From: Microbaculum marinum
GTDB lineage: Bacteria > Pseudomonadota > Alphaproteobacteria > Rhizobiales > Tepidamorphaceae
Direction: 5' to 3' (one strand)
Length of the DNA stretch: 64,000 nucleotides
Assembly (NCBI RefSeq): GCF_042646165.1
Contig: NZ_JBHRTC010000003.1
Shown: one piece after another, positions 24,774-35,888 of the stretch
Numbering within the stretch: position 1 is the stretch's first letter
Layout of the letters: each line of letters starts with the position of its first letter
Program-made: the position numbers and the translations under genes
The notes under the pieces: model-generated
Database searches by the model: none
What the model was told of the DNA's origin: nothing
Seen by the model: only the letters and a program-made list of their open reading frames with translations

Positions 24774-26375
24774 TCAGTGCCTGAAGTGGCGCATGCCCGT
24801 GAGCACCATGGCAAGGCCTTTTTCGTCGGCCGCGGCGATCACCTCGTCGTCCCGCATCGACCCGCCCGGCTGGATCACGGCGGTCGCGCCGGCCTCCGCC
24901 GCCGCCAGCAGGCCGTCGGCGAACGGGAAGAAGGCGTCGGACGCGACCACGGCTCCCTCGGCAAGCGGCCGGTCGGCGCCGGCCGCCTTCGCCGCCTCGG
25001 CGGACTTGTGAGCGGCGATCCGCGCCGAATCGACGCGGCTCATCTGCCCCGCCCCGATGCCGGCCGTCGCGCCGTTCCTGGCGTAGACGATCGCGTTCGA
25101 CTTGACGTGCTTGGCGACCCGCCAGGCAAACAGCAGATCGCGCATTTCCTGCTCGCTCGGCGCGCGCCGGGTGACGACGCGAAGGTCCGCCGCGCCGAGG
25201 CGCCCGTTGTCGCGCGACTGCACCAGCAGGCCGCCTGCGACGGACCGCACCATCAGGCCGGGCGCCGCCGGATCCGGCAGGCCGTCGGTCACCAGCAGCC
25301 GCAGGTTCTTCCTGGCGGCGACGATCTCGATCGCCTCGGGGCTCGCGGCGGGCGCGACGATGACTTCGGTGAAGATCTCGACGATCTTCTCGGCGGCTTC
25401 GGCGTCGAGCGTCCTGTTGAGGGCGACGATGCCGCCGAAGGCCGACACCGGATCGCAGACCAGCGCCTTCTCGTATGCCTCGCGCAGGCTGTCGCCCACC
25501 GCCACGCCGCACGGATTGGCGTGCTTGATGATGGCGACGGCGGCGGAGTCCCCGGGATCGAACTCGGCGACCAGTTCGAAGGCCGCGTCCGTGTCGTTGA
25601 TGTTGTTGTAGCTGAGCGCCTTGCCCTGCACCTGCCGGGCGGTCGCGACACCCGGCCTGGCGGGTCCGGGCCGGCTCTCGGCGCTCCGGTAGAAGCCGGC
25701 GCGCTGATGCGGGTTCTCGCCGTAGCGCAGCTGTTCGGCAAGGGTGCCGCCGAATGCGATGAACGTCGGTTCCGCCTCGCCGGTCTCCTCCGAGAACCAG
25801 CGCGAGATCGCCGCGTCATAGGCCGCCGTGCGCGAGAAGGCCTTTGCCGCCAGCCGCTGCCGCGTGCCGGCGCTGACGCCGCCGGCGCCCACTTCCTCGA
25901 GCACGCCGGCATAGTCGGCCGGGTCGACCAGCACCGTCACCGAGCCGTGGTTCTTGGCCGCCGCGCGAATCATCGCCGGGCCGCCGATATCGATGTTCTC
26001 GATGCACTCGGGGAAGGCGGCGCCGCGCCGCAGGGTGTCTTCGAACGGATAGAGATTGATCACGAGGAGGTCGATCTCCGGAATGCCGTGTTCCGAAAGC
26101 GCCGCGATGTGCTCGGGCTTCGAACGGTCCGCCAGCAGGCCCCCGTGGACGTTGGGATGCAGCGTCTTGACCCGTCCGTCGAGCATTTCGGGAGAGCCGG
26201 TGACCGCGGCGACGTCGACGACGGCCAGTCCGGCCTCCCTAAGGGTTCGCGCCGTGCCGCCGGTGGACAGGATCTCGGCGCCGCCATCGGCCAGGGCCCT
26301 GGCGAAATCGACGATCCCGGACTTGTCGGAAACGGAAACGAGGGCCCGGCGGACGGGCGTCGGCTTGTCGGTCAT
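24774..26375 (-). CDS. purH: bifunctional AICAR formyltransferase/IMP cyclohydrolase
   Basis: 533-residue enzyme for the last two steps of IMP synthesis. The N-terminal MGS-like cyclohydrolase domain contains RRALVSVSDKSGI and STGGTARTLREAG. The C-terminal formyltransferase domain carries the catalytic KHANPCGVA near residue 270. The start at 26375 is favoured because AGGA lies 7 bases before it. An ATG two codons upstream (26381) is too close to that site. Length agrees with characterised PurH (about 530). It follows the heparinase-like gene, an order common in Hyphomicrobiales. Confidence 0.96.
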   Translation of the reverse strand: MTDKPTPVRRALVSVSDKSGIVDFARALADGGAEILSTGGTARTLREAGLAVVDVAAVTGSPEMLDGRVKTLHPNVHGGLLADRSKPEHIAALSEHGIPEIDLLVINLYPFEDTLRRGAAFPECIENIDIGGPAMIRAAAKNHGSVTVLVDPADYAGVLEEVGAGGVSAGTRQRLAAKAFSRTAAYDAAISRWFSEETGEAEPTFIAFGGTLAEQLRYGENPHQRAGFYRSAESRPGPARPGVATARQVQGKALSYNNINDTDAAFELVAEFDPGDSAAVAIIKHANPCGVAVGDSLREAYEKALVCDPVSAFGGIVALNRTLDAEAAEKIVEIFTEVIVAPAASPEAIEIVAARKNLRLLVTDGLPDPAAPGLMVRSVAGGLLVQSRDNGRLGAADLRVVTRRAPSEQEMRDLLFAWRVAKHVKSNAIVYARNGATAGIGAGQMSRVDSARIAAHKSAEAAKAAGADRPLAEGAVVASDAFFPFADGLLAAAEAGATAVIQPGGSMRDDEVIAAADEKGLAMVLTGMRHFRH

Positions 26376-26530
26376 CGGCATATCCTGCTGCGGAGGGAGT
26401 TCGCGCCGCCGATTAGCACGATGCGCGGAAAAACCAAAGGAAGCGCGCCGCGCTTCAAGGCGCCCCGACAGGAACATGCCGGCCAGGCGGGCCGGCCGCA
26501 CGGTCTCCCTCCTGCGGCATCACGGCGGAG

Positions 26531-28372
26531 TCAGGAGCGCTCTTCCGGGTCCGCGTCTTCGGACACCTCGGGCGCCTCCGCCTCCGCGTCGGACGGCGCG
26601 GCGACGACGGCCTCCTCCACCTCGCTGACCAGCGGCAGCTCGCCGGGCTCGCCGGGGCTCTCCGCCACCCGTTCCCGGCGATCCAGCCTCTGCAGCCGCC
26701 AGGTGACCCGCGGCGAATGCCGGGCGCGCCCGTGCACGACGATCTGGTCGGTGCGGCGGGCGCCGTCGAGGCCGCCGAGATAGACGCTTTCCTCGATGCT
26801 GATGTCGGCCCCGCCTGCATAGAGTTCCCACGGCTCGCCGCGGGCCGGCGCGAGGATGGCGCGGCTGTGATCGCGCGTCAGGGTCGCCCTGACGCCGGGG
26901 TGCAGGTGGAAGCGGACCGCATAGCTCGGGTTGGCGCGCGAACCGGCCCCCGCAGCAGTCGAGAAGACATCCTCCCCGTCGATCCGCCCGCCGTCGGGGG
27001 ACAGCGCGATGCGGCGCTCGTGCAGGATGCCGAAGTCGCTGCGATAGCCGTCGTGGCCGGCGCTGAGGGCCATCACCTCGGCATCATGACGCTCGACGGT
27101 GACGTTGCGCGGCCCCGACAGCATGATCGGTCCCAGCTTCTTCAGGACCATCGGGCTCGTGGCGAATCGGCACGAGGAGGTATCTTCCAGGGCTGCGGTC
27201 GAATGGGCGGCCGTCGACCGGGACACCACGCGCCACTGGGCGTTGCCGAATGCCGGGACGCCGCAGTTGACGATGATCCGGTCCGGTCCCGAGGAGAACT
27301 CGAACGACAGGCAGCCGGCATGGGCTTCCCGGCTCAGCAGCGGCGGGGGCGGTGCGCCGGTGTCGACGATGATGACGGTGTCGGCGGCCTGCAGACGCTG
27401 GTAGCCGGAATAGCTGGCGTTCAGCACCGGCGCGCCCCGGCTCTCGTCATAGGCGAGCAGGGTCGCCATCACGTCCGGATAGGTCGGCCCCATGCCGTTG
27501 AAATGGGCGAGCGCCCCGTCGCCGTGCCGGAAGAACCGCAGCATCGGCATCATCCGGTCGATGGCCGAGATCAGCGCAGCGGACGGCGGCAGGTCGCGCG
27601 CGGCGAACGTCTGGCGCAGCGGCAGCAGGTCCAGCAGGATGCGGACGATCGCGTCCGGATTCCGGCTGACATGGCCGCCGTCGGGCAGGACCTGGCGGAC
27701 CAGTTCGGAATCGAGCCAGCGCGCCGACTGGCGCAGCAGCCGCTGCCGGCCGGTCATGCACAGGCCCGCGTAGCACAGCGCGATCACGCAGATCAGGCGC
27801 GGCGTGCCGTCCGGCGCGTCATCGGCGGCGCGGGCGAGGTATCGCACCTGGCGGGCCAGCGACCGCATGAATCGCCGGTAGAAGGCCTGGTCGGCCCCGC
27901 GCAGGATCAGCGGCGAATGGCTGAGCCAGGAGACCAAGCGCCGGGCGATGATCTCGGGAGCCCACACCGCGTGGTCGTAACTGCCGTACTCGTTGATCCA
28001 GTCGGCGATCAGCGCGCGCGTGTGCAGGCGGGTCAGTTCGGTGTCTGCGGCCCGCATGTGACGAAGCCAGCCGAAGCCGTGCAGCGCGCGCTGCCACTCC
28101 GCCGAGGGCGGATCGATGGTGAAGGGCGAGTTCCCGCCGATGTCGACGACCGATCCGGCGAGCGCGTAGCGGCCGGAATAGAAATCCTCGGCAATCGTCG
28201 GATCGGCTGTTCTCAGATCATGCGGGGCGACGGTCAGACGGTCCGGTGCGCCGCCGGAAAGGCGCCAGCGAGAAAACGGACCCGCATAGGCGCCGGTCAG
28301 CATCGAGCGCAGCTGATGCCCGGCCAGGATCGTGCCGATCCTTACGCGATCCCCTAACGCTATGCCGGCCAT
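26531..28372 (-). CDS. heparinase II/III family protein
   Basis: 613-residue protein with an alpha/alpha toroid N-terminal half and a beta-sandwich C-terminal half, as in heparinase II/III-like polysaccharide lyases. Recognisable segments include SGRYALAGSVVDIGGNSPF, INEYGSYDHAVWAPEIIARR, GHVSRNPDAIVRILLDLLPL and FNGMGPTYPDV. Members of this conserved alphaproteobacterial gene lie between rsmB and purH and have no proven substrate. The name therefore reflects fold only. No signal peptide is evident. An Asp/Glu-rich tail (EVSEDADPEERS) closes the protein. The A/T-rich stretch at 28478-28505 upstream probably contains its promoter. Confidence 0.87.
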   Translation of the reverse strand: MAGIALGDRVRIGTILAGHQLRSMLTGAYAGPFSRWRLSGGAPDRLTVAPHDLRTADPTIAEDFYSGRYALAGSVVDIGGNSPFTIDPPSAEWQRALHGFGWLRHMRAADTELTRLHTRALIADWINEYGSYDHAVWAPEIIARRLVSWLSHSPLILRGADQAFYRRFMRSLARQVRYLARAADDAPDGTPRLICVIALCYAGLCMTGRQRLLRQSARWLDSELVRQVLPDGGHVSRNPDAIVRILLDLLPLRQTFAARDLPPSAALISAIDRMMPMLRFFRHGDGALAHFNGMGPTYPDVMATLLAYDESRGAPVLNASYSGYQRLQAADTVIIVDTGAPPPPLLSREAHAGCLSFEFSSGPDRIIVNCGVPAFGNAQWRVVSRSTAAHSTAALEDTSSCRFATSPMVLKKLGPIMLSGPRNVTVERHDAEVMALSAGHDGYRSDFGILHERRIALSPDGGRIDGEDVFSTAAGAGSRANPSYAVRFHLHPGVRATLTRDHSRAILAPARGEPWELYAGGADISIEESVYLGGLDGARRTDQIVVHGRARHSPRVTWRLQRLDRRERVAESPGEPGELPLVSEVEEAVVAAPSDAEAEAPEVSEDADPEERS

Positions 28373-28569
28373 ACCTGCCGCAGCCTCTTTCTCGTGCGCG
28401 CGATCGCGATCGCGCGGTCGCCGGCCTCCCACCCGTGGCCGGCTGGCCCGGTTCCCTTCACTCGGGCCCCGACTATTAACGATAAAAGTTTAATAATACT
28501 GAGCGACCCGCAAGACCCCGCGCCGGCAAAGCATTTCGCCGCTGTGAAGCGCAGCGCCGACCCTCGCGA

Positions 28570-29970
28570 TCACGTTCGAACGAGGCGGGCCGCGTAGAAC
28601 CCGTCCATGCCGCCGCGCGGATCGCGATCCGAGGGATCGCGACCTGGAACCGGCGTATGGGCAGGGAGCGTCCGCAGGTCTCCGGCGGGGCTGAGGCACT
28701 GGTCGAGACCGAAGATCTCCCCGGCGCCGACCGGCACCCGTTCGACCGGCGCGCCAGCGTCGATCAGGGCGTCGACGCCTGCCTCGCATTCCTCCGGCTC
28801 CAGCGAGCAGGTGGCGTAGACGATGGTGCCGCCGGGCTTGACGATGTCGACGGCACGCCGCAGCAGGCGGCGCTGCAGGTCGGCAAGCCGGCCGATCTCG
28901 GACGCCCGCCGGATCCATGCGATGTCGGGATGGCGCCGCAACGTCCCGGTCGCCGCGCAGGGAGCGTCCAGCAGCACCGCGTCGAACGGTTCGTCCGGCT
29001 GCCATTCGGCGGCGTCGGCAACGACCGTCCTCGCGGCCAGCCCCAGCCGGGCAAGATTTGCCTCGAGGCGCTTCATGCGCGCTGCGGAGCGGTCGACCGC
29101 GGTGACGGTCGCACCGGCGGCGGCCAGCTGCGCCGTCTTGCCGCCGGGTGCGGCGCAGAGGTCGACGACGCGCAGTCCCTGCACATTGCCGAGGAGCTTC
29201 GCAGGCAGCGCCGCGGCGACGTCCTGGACCCACCAGGCGCCGTCCTCGAACCCGGCGAGCCTGGTGACGTCGCCGGCGCCGGTCAGCCGGACCGTCCCGG
29301 TCGGCAGCGCGGTCCCGCCGAGGCGCTGCGCCCAGACCTCCGGTTCCGACCGCACCGTCAGGTCGAGCGGCGGCTCTTCGAGATGGGCGGCCATGATCGC
29401 GCCGGCGACCTCCGCCCCGTATGCCGCGGTCCAGCGGTCCGCGAGCCAGCCGGGGGTGTTGAGCCTGCCGGGATCCGGCATGGCACGTAAGTCATCACGT
29501 GCCCCGTCGATGCGCCGCAGGACTGCATTGACCACGCCGCGGAAGTGCCGACCGGCCCTGTCGGCGGCCGCCAGGCTGACGGCCGTGTCGACGGCGGCAT
29601 GGGGGGGCACGTCGAGGAACAGGATCTGGCAGGCGCCCACCGACAGGATGGTGTTGACCATGGCCGCGGATTTCGGCAGCGGCTTTTCGAGGAACCGCTT
29701 GATCGCCAGGTCGATCTGGCCGTGCCGGCGCAGCGTCTCGGCGGCGAGCACCTTGACGAAGGCCCGGTCGCGCGCATCGAGCCTAGCCAGATCGGGGTGG
29801 CCATGCTCGCTGTCGAGTGCCGCGTCGAGCGTCTGCGCGCGCTTCAGGGCACCGGCGACGATATCCACCGCGATGCGGCGCGCCTCCAGCCCGGCCGGAG
29901 CGGGCCGGCCAGGGCTTGCGGGGGCCTTTCGCCGCCGCGCAGCCTTCCATTGTGCGGTGTCGCGGGCCAC
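28570..29970 (-). CDS. rsmB: RsmB-family 16S rRNA (cytosine-5) methyltransferase
   Basis: 466-residue RNA m5C methyltransferase. The N-terminal NusB-like domain covers about residues 25-165. The Rossmann domain carries the SAM motif VVDLCAAPGGKTAQLAAAG. Both expected cysteines are present: DAPCAATGTLRRHPD (motif IV) and YATCSLEPEECE (motif VI, the nucleophile). It starts with GTG, 9 bases after the htpX stop. Co-orientation with htpX suggests an operon. Family assignment is secure; the exact target base (C967 in E. coli) is by homology. Confidence 0.92.
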   Translation of the reverse strand: MARDTAQWKAARRRKAPASPGRPAPAGLEARRIAVDIVAGALKRAQTLDAALDSEHGHPDLARLDARDRAFVKVLAAETLRRHGQIDLAIKRFLEKPLPKSAAMVNTILSVGACQILFLDVPPHAAVDTAVSLAAADRAGRHFRGVVNAVLRRIDGARDDLRAMPDPGRLNTPGWLADRWTAAYGAEVAGAIMAAHLEEPPLDLTVRSEPEVWAQRLGGTALPTGTVRLTGAGDVTRLAGFEDGAWWVQDVAAALPAKLLGNVQGLRVVDLCAAPGGKTAQLAAAGATVTAVDRSAARMKRLEANLARLGLAARTVVADAAEWQPDEPFDAVLLDAPCAATGTLRRHPDIAWIRRASEIGRLADLQRRLLRRAVDIVKPGGTIVYATCSLEPEECEAGVDALIDAGAPVERVPVGAGEIFGLDQCLSPAGDLRTLPAHTPVPGRDPSDRDPRGGMDGFYAARLVRT

Positions 29971-29979
29971 GAAGCCGGG

Positions 29980-30996
29980 TTAGCCCCACGGGCCGCGGGC
30001 GGGACCCGAGGATCCGCCCGACCGGGATCCGCCCGACCGGGATCCGCCGGGCCGCGATCCCGCCGGGGGTACGCTGCCCGAGCCGGCCGACGGGTCCGGC
30101 CCGCCGCCCCACGGACCGCTGCGGCCGGCCGGCGTCGCTGCGCCCATTCCAGCGCCCATCCCGGCGGCCATCTCGCGCAGCCTGGCGACGCGGTTCTCGG
30201 TGGCCGGGTGGGTGGAGAACAGGCTGTCCATGCGCTCGCCGTGCAGCGGGTTGATGATGAACATGTGGGCGGTCGCCGGATTGCGCTCTGCGGCCTGGTT
30301 GGGGATGCGCTTCGCGGCGCCGGCGATCTTGCCGAGCGCCGAGGCGAGCCACAGCGGCTGGCCGCAGATCTCCGCGCCTATCCGGTCGGCCTCGTACTCG
30401 CGCGACCGGGAGATCGCCATCTGCACCAGCATGGCCGCGAGCGGCGCAAGGATCATCATCAGGATGGTGCCGACGAGGCCGAGCGGATTGTTGCGGCTGC
30501 CGCCGAAGAACAGCGCGAAGTTGGCGAGCATCGAGATCGCGCCGGCCATGGTCGCGGTGATCGTCATGATCAGCGTGTCGTGGTGCTTCACGTGCGCGAG
30601 TTCGTGCGCCATGACGCCGGCGAGTTCCTCGCGTGACAGGGATTGCAGGATGCCGGTCGTCGCGGCGACGGCGGCGTTCTGCGGATTGCGCCCGGTGGCG
30701 AAGGCGTTCGGCTGCGGGTTCTCGATGATGTAGACCTTCGGCATCGGCAGGTCGGCGTTCGCCGCCAGGTCCCGGATCATCGAATAGAATTCCGGCGCGG
30801 TGCGCGCGTCGACCTCGCGCGCGTTGTACATGCGCAGCACGACCTTGTCGGAATTCCAGTAGCTGAACGCGTTCATCGCCAAGGCGACGGCGAAGGCGAT
30901 CATCATGCCGCCGGAACCGCCGAGCAGGTAGCCGACGCCCATGAACAGCGCCGTCATGCCCGCCAGCAGGATTGCCGTTCTGAAATACCCGGCCAT
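29980..30996 (-). CDS. htpX: zinc metalloprotease HtpX
   Basis: 338-residue inner-membrane protease involved in quality control of membrane proteins. Two N-terminal helices cover about residues 7-47. The zinc motif HELAH is at residues 131-135, followed by helices around 145-200 and the third-ligand region SREYEADRIG. AGGA precedes the ATG at 30996. The C-terminal 45 residues are a Gly/Ser/Pro/Arg-rich tail with a repeated GGSRS unit. The tail is not part of the conserved protease, is probably disordered, and may vary between strains. The gene is divergent from the SDHAF4-type gene. Confidence 0.94.
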   Translation of the reverse strand: MAGYFRTAILLAGMTALFMGVGYLLGGSGGMMIAFAVALAMNAFSYWNSDKVVLRMYNAREVDARTAPEFYSMIRDLAANADLPMPKVYIIENPQPNAFATGRNPQNAAVAATTGILQSLSREELAGVMAHELAHVKHHDTLIMTITATMAGAISMLANFALFFGGSRNNPLGLVGTILMMILAPLAAMLVQMAISRSREYEADRIGAEICGQPLWLASALGKIAGAAKRIPNQAAERNPATAHMFIINPLHGERMDSLFSTHPATENRVARLREMAAGMGAGMGAATPAGRSGPWGGGPDPSAGSGSVPPAGSRPGGSRSGGSRSGGSSGPARGPWG

Positions 30997-31077
30997 CGGT
31001 CCGTGATCCTTCCTTCGAAGCCCAGTCTTTACGATCGACCGTCTATATGTTGGTTTGGTTCCACATAGCGACAAGAT

Positions 31078-31287
31078 ATGACCGAAATGACCAATTCACC
31101 GAACGACGCAGAGGTCGAGAAACGCCGCAAGGACGCAGCCAAGCGCGCGCTTGCCGAGGCGGAGGCCCGACGCGCGGAGGCCGACGCGGCGAAATCGGAG
31201 CGTCCGAAGGAGTATAATGGGCCGAAAGGCCCGGAGCCGACGCGGTTCGGCGACTGGGAGCGCAAGGGGATCGCGAGCGACTTCTGA
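31078..31287 (+). CDS. DUF1674 / succinate dehydrogenase assembly factor 4-like protein
   Basis: 69-residue protein. The N-terminal half is a charged Ala/Glu/Lys/Arg helix (KRRKDAAKRALAEAEARRAE). The C-terminal half has the family signature GPEPTRFGDWERKGIASDF. This signature defines DUF1674 and mitochondrial SDHAF4, which bind flavinylated SdhA before complex II is assembled. A similar role is inferred here. It is divergent from htpX, sharing an 81-bp region, the usual alphaproteobacterial arrangement. Confidence 0.9.
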   Translation: MTEMTNSPNDAEVEKRRKDAAKRALAEAEARRAEADAAKSERPKEYNGPKGPEPTRFGDWERKGIASDF

Positions 31288-31396
31288 GGCCGCCCGCGAA
31301 CCTGCTGGGCGCGCGTGCGCCAGTTCCTGTCCGACCTGGCCGGATGGGGTGGCCGCGACGACCGGATGACCATGTCCAAAACAACCGATAGGACGC

Positions 31397-31516
31397 ATGG
31401 CCTCAGGCAAAGGCGGCAAGGCGCAAAAAAGTGACGCCGCTGACGAAGCATCCGCTCCGCGGCGACTTCAGGCGATCTGGCCCGCTACCGGGTCGATTCA
31501 CGCCGTGTTGCCATAA
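31397..31516 (+). CDS. possible 39-residue small protein
   Basis: An ATG preceded by AGGA four bases upstream opens a 39-codon frame. It begins MASGKGGKAQKSDAADEASA and ends in a mildly hydrophobic tail. It has no recognisable family and no membrane segment, and the spacing of the ribosome-binding site is short, so it may be chance. Apart from this frame the 336-bp stretch 31288-31623 shows no gene. Confidence 0.2.
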   Translation: MASGKGGKAQKSDAADEASAPRRLQAIWPATGSIHAVLP

Positions 31517-31623
31517 CGTCCGCTGCATCAAGGCCTTGGCACGGGCCGCAACGGACAATCGACCCGCCGACGAACCGGACTCCGACGAGTCGGCGCCCGC
31601 GGCGGGCCGTTTGCAAAAGTTCC

Positions 31624-31695
31624 TCAGAACAGCAGATAGATCAGAATGATGATGGGAATCGGGACGCCGATGGCCCAGAGCAGAATGCCTTTCAT
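31624..31695 (-). CDS. 23-residue single-helix membrane peptide
   Basis: A 23-codon frame encodes a peptide that is almost entirely hydrophobic: MKGILLWAIG, then VPIPIIILIYLLF. A strong AGGAGAT lies 7 bases upstream of the ATG. One charged residue (Lys2) and a central Pro-Ile-Pro kink suggest a single membrane-spanning helix with the N-terminus inside. It lies 132 bp downstream of acs on the same strand. The excellent ribosome-binding site and clean composition argue for a real gene. Function is unknown. Confidence 0.62.
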   Translation of the reverse strand: MKGILLWAIGVPIPIIILIYLLF

Positions 31696-31827
31696 GACGG
31701 ATCTCCTGAATGCCGCGGCGCCCGAACCTCTCGGTCCGGACGCCGGTTGGTTTTCAGAAGAACGCCGCAGCGCGGCTGCTGGTTCCGGCAGTGAGGAGCC
31801 GCGCGCGCCAGCAACGGGGCACCGCCC

Positions 31828-33780
<1,953 letters not shown>

Positions 33781-33933
33781 CTAATCCCTCCCTCTACTCC
33801 CGGGAATATCGGTTCGACGGTGCGCCCTGGCAGGCACCCGCCCGTTTTCGCCGGCATTATGCTGGTGGCGTCCCGGCCCGGCAACGGCCGGGCCATGGAA
33901 CTTTCGTCGACAGCGTCGATCCGCCGGCGCCTG

Positions 33934-34335
33934 CTATGCGCCGAACGCGCCGAGGACGGCGCCCATCAGGGTCAGCACGACCAGCCAGTGGCCCGCGTCA
34001 ATCAGGGTCAGCGTCACCCGCGCGCCCTGGAAGGAATCGTTGACGGCGATCGAGGTTGCAACGAAGCCGAGCCAGATGAAGGCCGCGCCGACGATGCCGT
34101 TCTGCACGTTGACCTCGCCGAGGTGTCCGAGCACACCGGCCAGCATGTAGGCCATCAGCAGCTGTGCGATTCCCGCAACCACGTACGGGCCGGGCTTCGG
34201 CGTGACGTCGGCCCGGGTGCGGCCGAGCGCGGCCATCCAAACCGTCCCGAACGCCCGGTACCAGATGGCACCCGCCGCCAAGCCGACCACTGCGGCGATG
34301 ACGACGGCGAGATAGTTGATTCCTGCGAAGACCAT
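33934..34335 (-). CDS. DUF1761 family membrane protein
   Basis: 133-residue integral membrane protein with about four helices. The ATG at 34335 has GGAG nine bases upstream; a TTG three codons earlier is the alternative. Visible features are the first helix (INYLAVVIAAVVGLAAGAIW) followed by YRAFGTVWMAALG, and the late segment ATSIAVNDSFQGARVTLTLI. This pattern matches DUF1761, a family without known function. It has no clear operon partner. Confidence 0.8.
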   Translation of the reverse strand: MVFAGINYLAVVIAAVVGLAAGAIWYRAFGTVWMAALGRTRADVTPKPGPYVVAGIAQLLMAYMLAGVLGHLGEVNVQNGIVGAAFIWLGFVATSIAVNDSFQGARVTLTLIDAGHWLVVLTLMGAVLGAFGA

Positions 34336-34428
34336 GTCGAGCAACTCCGGATTGGCGTTTCGTGAACGATGTTTAGAGCCAGAAGGACAGTAGCGGAAGC
34401 GCCGGGCGGCACAATCCGGCGCCGGACG

Positions 34429-35103
34429 TCAGGCGAGGCGCCAGACGGCGGTGCGCTTGATCTCCATGTCCTCGAGTTCGCGGCTCTGCGGCACCCCGTA
34501 TTCGGCGATCCGGACGAGCCGGTCCTTCGGCAGATAGCTGCGGCCGGGATCGCCGATCAGCACCGTCGCGCCGGCCGCCCGCCAGGCGGCGAGGCGGGGA
34601 AACAGCCTGTCGGCGACCTCGCGCTCGTAGAACAGGTCGCCGACGAGGATCGTCCCGAACCGGGCGGCGATCCGGTCCGAGCCCTCGAGCACGTCCTCGC
34701 AGGTGACCGAGACCTCGACGCCGTTGAGGCGGGCATTGAGGCCGATTGCCGCGATCGCCCAGCGATCCGGATCGGCGGCCAGCACCCGTTGCGCCCCGGC
34801 GGCCATCGCCGCGATCGCCACCAGCCCGGAACCGGCGCCGAGGTCGAGCACGGCGCGGCCGCGGACAACCGGAGGATTGTCGAGAACGTATCGCGCCAGC
34901 GCCTGGCCGCCCGCCCAGGCGAACGCCCAGAACGGCGGCGGCAGCCCCATCCGGCCGAGCGCCTCCTCCGTCCGCGTCCACAGCGGCAGCGCCTCGTCGG
35001 CCAGCCGCAAGGTGATCTCGGGACACAGCGGAACCGGCCGCGGCGTGGTATTGTCCTCGACGAAGGCGGCATTCGGAGTTTCGGGCTGGGTCACGGTCGC
35101 CAC
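34429..35103 (-). CDS. SAM-dependent protein lysine methyltransferase-like (ETFB-KMT/NNMT group)
   Basis: About 224 residues. The frame extends to 35142, but the GTG at 35103 with AAGG upstream gives the usual length; a GTG at 35094 is also possible. The core shows FWAFAWAGGQALARYVLDNP, then the SAM motif VLDLGAGSGLVAIAAMAAGA and the post-II region GDLFYERE. This pattern matches the bacterial relatives of METTL20, one of which methylates lysines of electron-transfer flavoprotein beta in Agrobacterium. The same group is often mislabelled as ribosomal L11 methyltransferase. Substrate here is by analogy only. Confidence 0.8.
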   Translation of the reverse strand: MATVTQPETPNAAFVEDNTTPRPVPLCPEITLRLADEALPLWTRTEEALGRMGLPPPFWAFAWAGGQALARYVLDNPPVVRGRAVLDLGAGSGLVAIAAMAAGAQRVLAADPDRWAIAAIGLNARLNGVEVSVTCEDVLEGSDRIAARFGTILVGDLFYEREVADRLFPRLAAWRAAGATVLIGDPGRSYLPKDRLVRIAEYGVPQSRELEDMEIKRTAVWRLA

Positions 35104-35153
35104 GCCCGCCGCGCCTTCAAGCCGGCTCCCAGATCGAAGCAAGGCAAGGCTGC

Positions 35154-35399
35154 ATGCGCCCGGTCCTCATAGCATCCATCGGCGCGCTCATCGGAGCCGT
35201 CCTCGGGGTTCCCGCGGGCTACGTCGCGGGGGCACTGATCGGCGACCCGACGGAGGCGTGCTCGGGGACGGCATGCGGATTCTTCGGATCGATCATGATC
35301 ATCGCCGGCCTGTTCGGCGGCGCCGTCATCGGCGCGGTGGTCGGTCTCAGGCTGTCGCGGCCAGAGGGCCGCCGGCCGCCGGCCGGGCCGCGGCCCTAG
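35154..35399 (+). CDS. small glycine-zipper membrane protein, unknown function
   Basis: 81-residue protein with two hydrophobic segments (about residues 4-28 and 43-67) full of small residues, for example IGALIGAVLGVPAGYVAGAL. These fit close helix packing of the glycine-zipper type. Two cysteines (CSGTAC) lie in the connecting loop. The tail is Pro/Arg-rich. AAGGC precedes the ATG. It is not a family I recognise. Its stop codon overlaps the stop of the convergent EVE gene through the self-complementary CTAG. Confidence 0.6.
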   Translation: MRPVLIASIGALIGAVLGVPAGYVAGALIGDPTEACSGTACGFFGSIMIIAGLFGGAVIGAVVGLRLSRPEGRRPPAGPRP

Positions 35400-35809
35400 A
35401 GACCGCCCATCTTGCGGATCTGCTTCCATTCGGCCGCCGTCACCGGCTGCACGGACAGGCGCGAATTGTTGACGAGCACCATGTCGGCGAGCTTCGGCTC
35501 CGCCTTGATGTCGTCCAGCGAGACCGGGTTTGGGACCGGCTCGACGGCGGCAATATCGACGCATTCCCAGGTGCCGGACCCGTCCCTGGAGTCGGGATGC
35601 GCCTCCGCCACCACCTCGACGATGCCGACGATGCGCTTCTCGTTGACCGAGTGATAGAAGAAGCCGAGGTCGCCCTTCTTCATCTCGCGCATGAAGTTGC
35701 GGGCCTGATAGTTGCGTACCCCGTCCCACTCCTCGCCCGTCCTGCCCTTCTTCACCTGATCGTCCCACGACCAGGTATTGGGCTCCGATTTGAACAGCCA
35801 GTACGCCAT
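35396..35809 (-). CDS. EVE domain-containing protein
   Basis: 137-residue protein that consists of a single EVE domain, a PUA-like fold suspected of reading modified bases in RNA or DNA. It opens with the family hallmark MAYWLFKSEPNTWSWDDQ. It continues with WDGVRNYQARNFMREMKKGD and FYHSVNEKRIVGIVEVV. GAGGGAA precedes the ATG. Length agrees with stand-alone EVE proteins. It lies downstream of lysR and gpsA on the same strand, a neighbourhood typical of Hyphomicrobiales. Confidence 0.92.
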   Translation of the reverse strand: MAYWLFKSEPNTWSWDDQVKKGRTGEEWDGVRNYQARNFMREMKKGDLGFFYHSVNEKRIVGIVEVVAEAHPDSRDGSGTWECVDIAAVEPVPNPVSLDDIKAEPKLADMVLVNNSRLSVQPVTAAEWKQIRKMGGL

Positions 35810-35888
35810 GCTTCCCTCAAGCCCCTGTCGCCCGCGTTTGAGGGGCGCACGATAGTGCCGATTCGCTCCGCTCTTCAATCGCCGCAGG

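Noticed and set aside
31431..31649. 72-codon plus-strand frame after the DUF1674 gene
   Set aside because: No ribosome-binding site, no recognisable pattern, and it overlaps the better-supported 23-residue peptide on the other strand.
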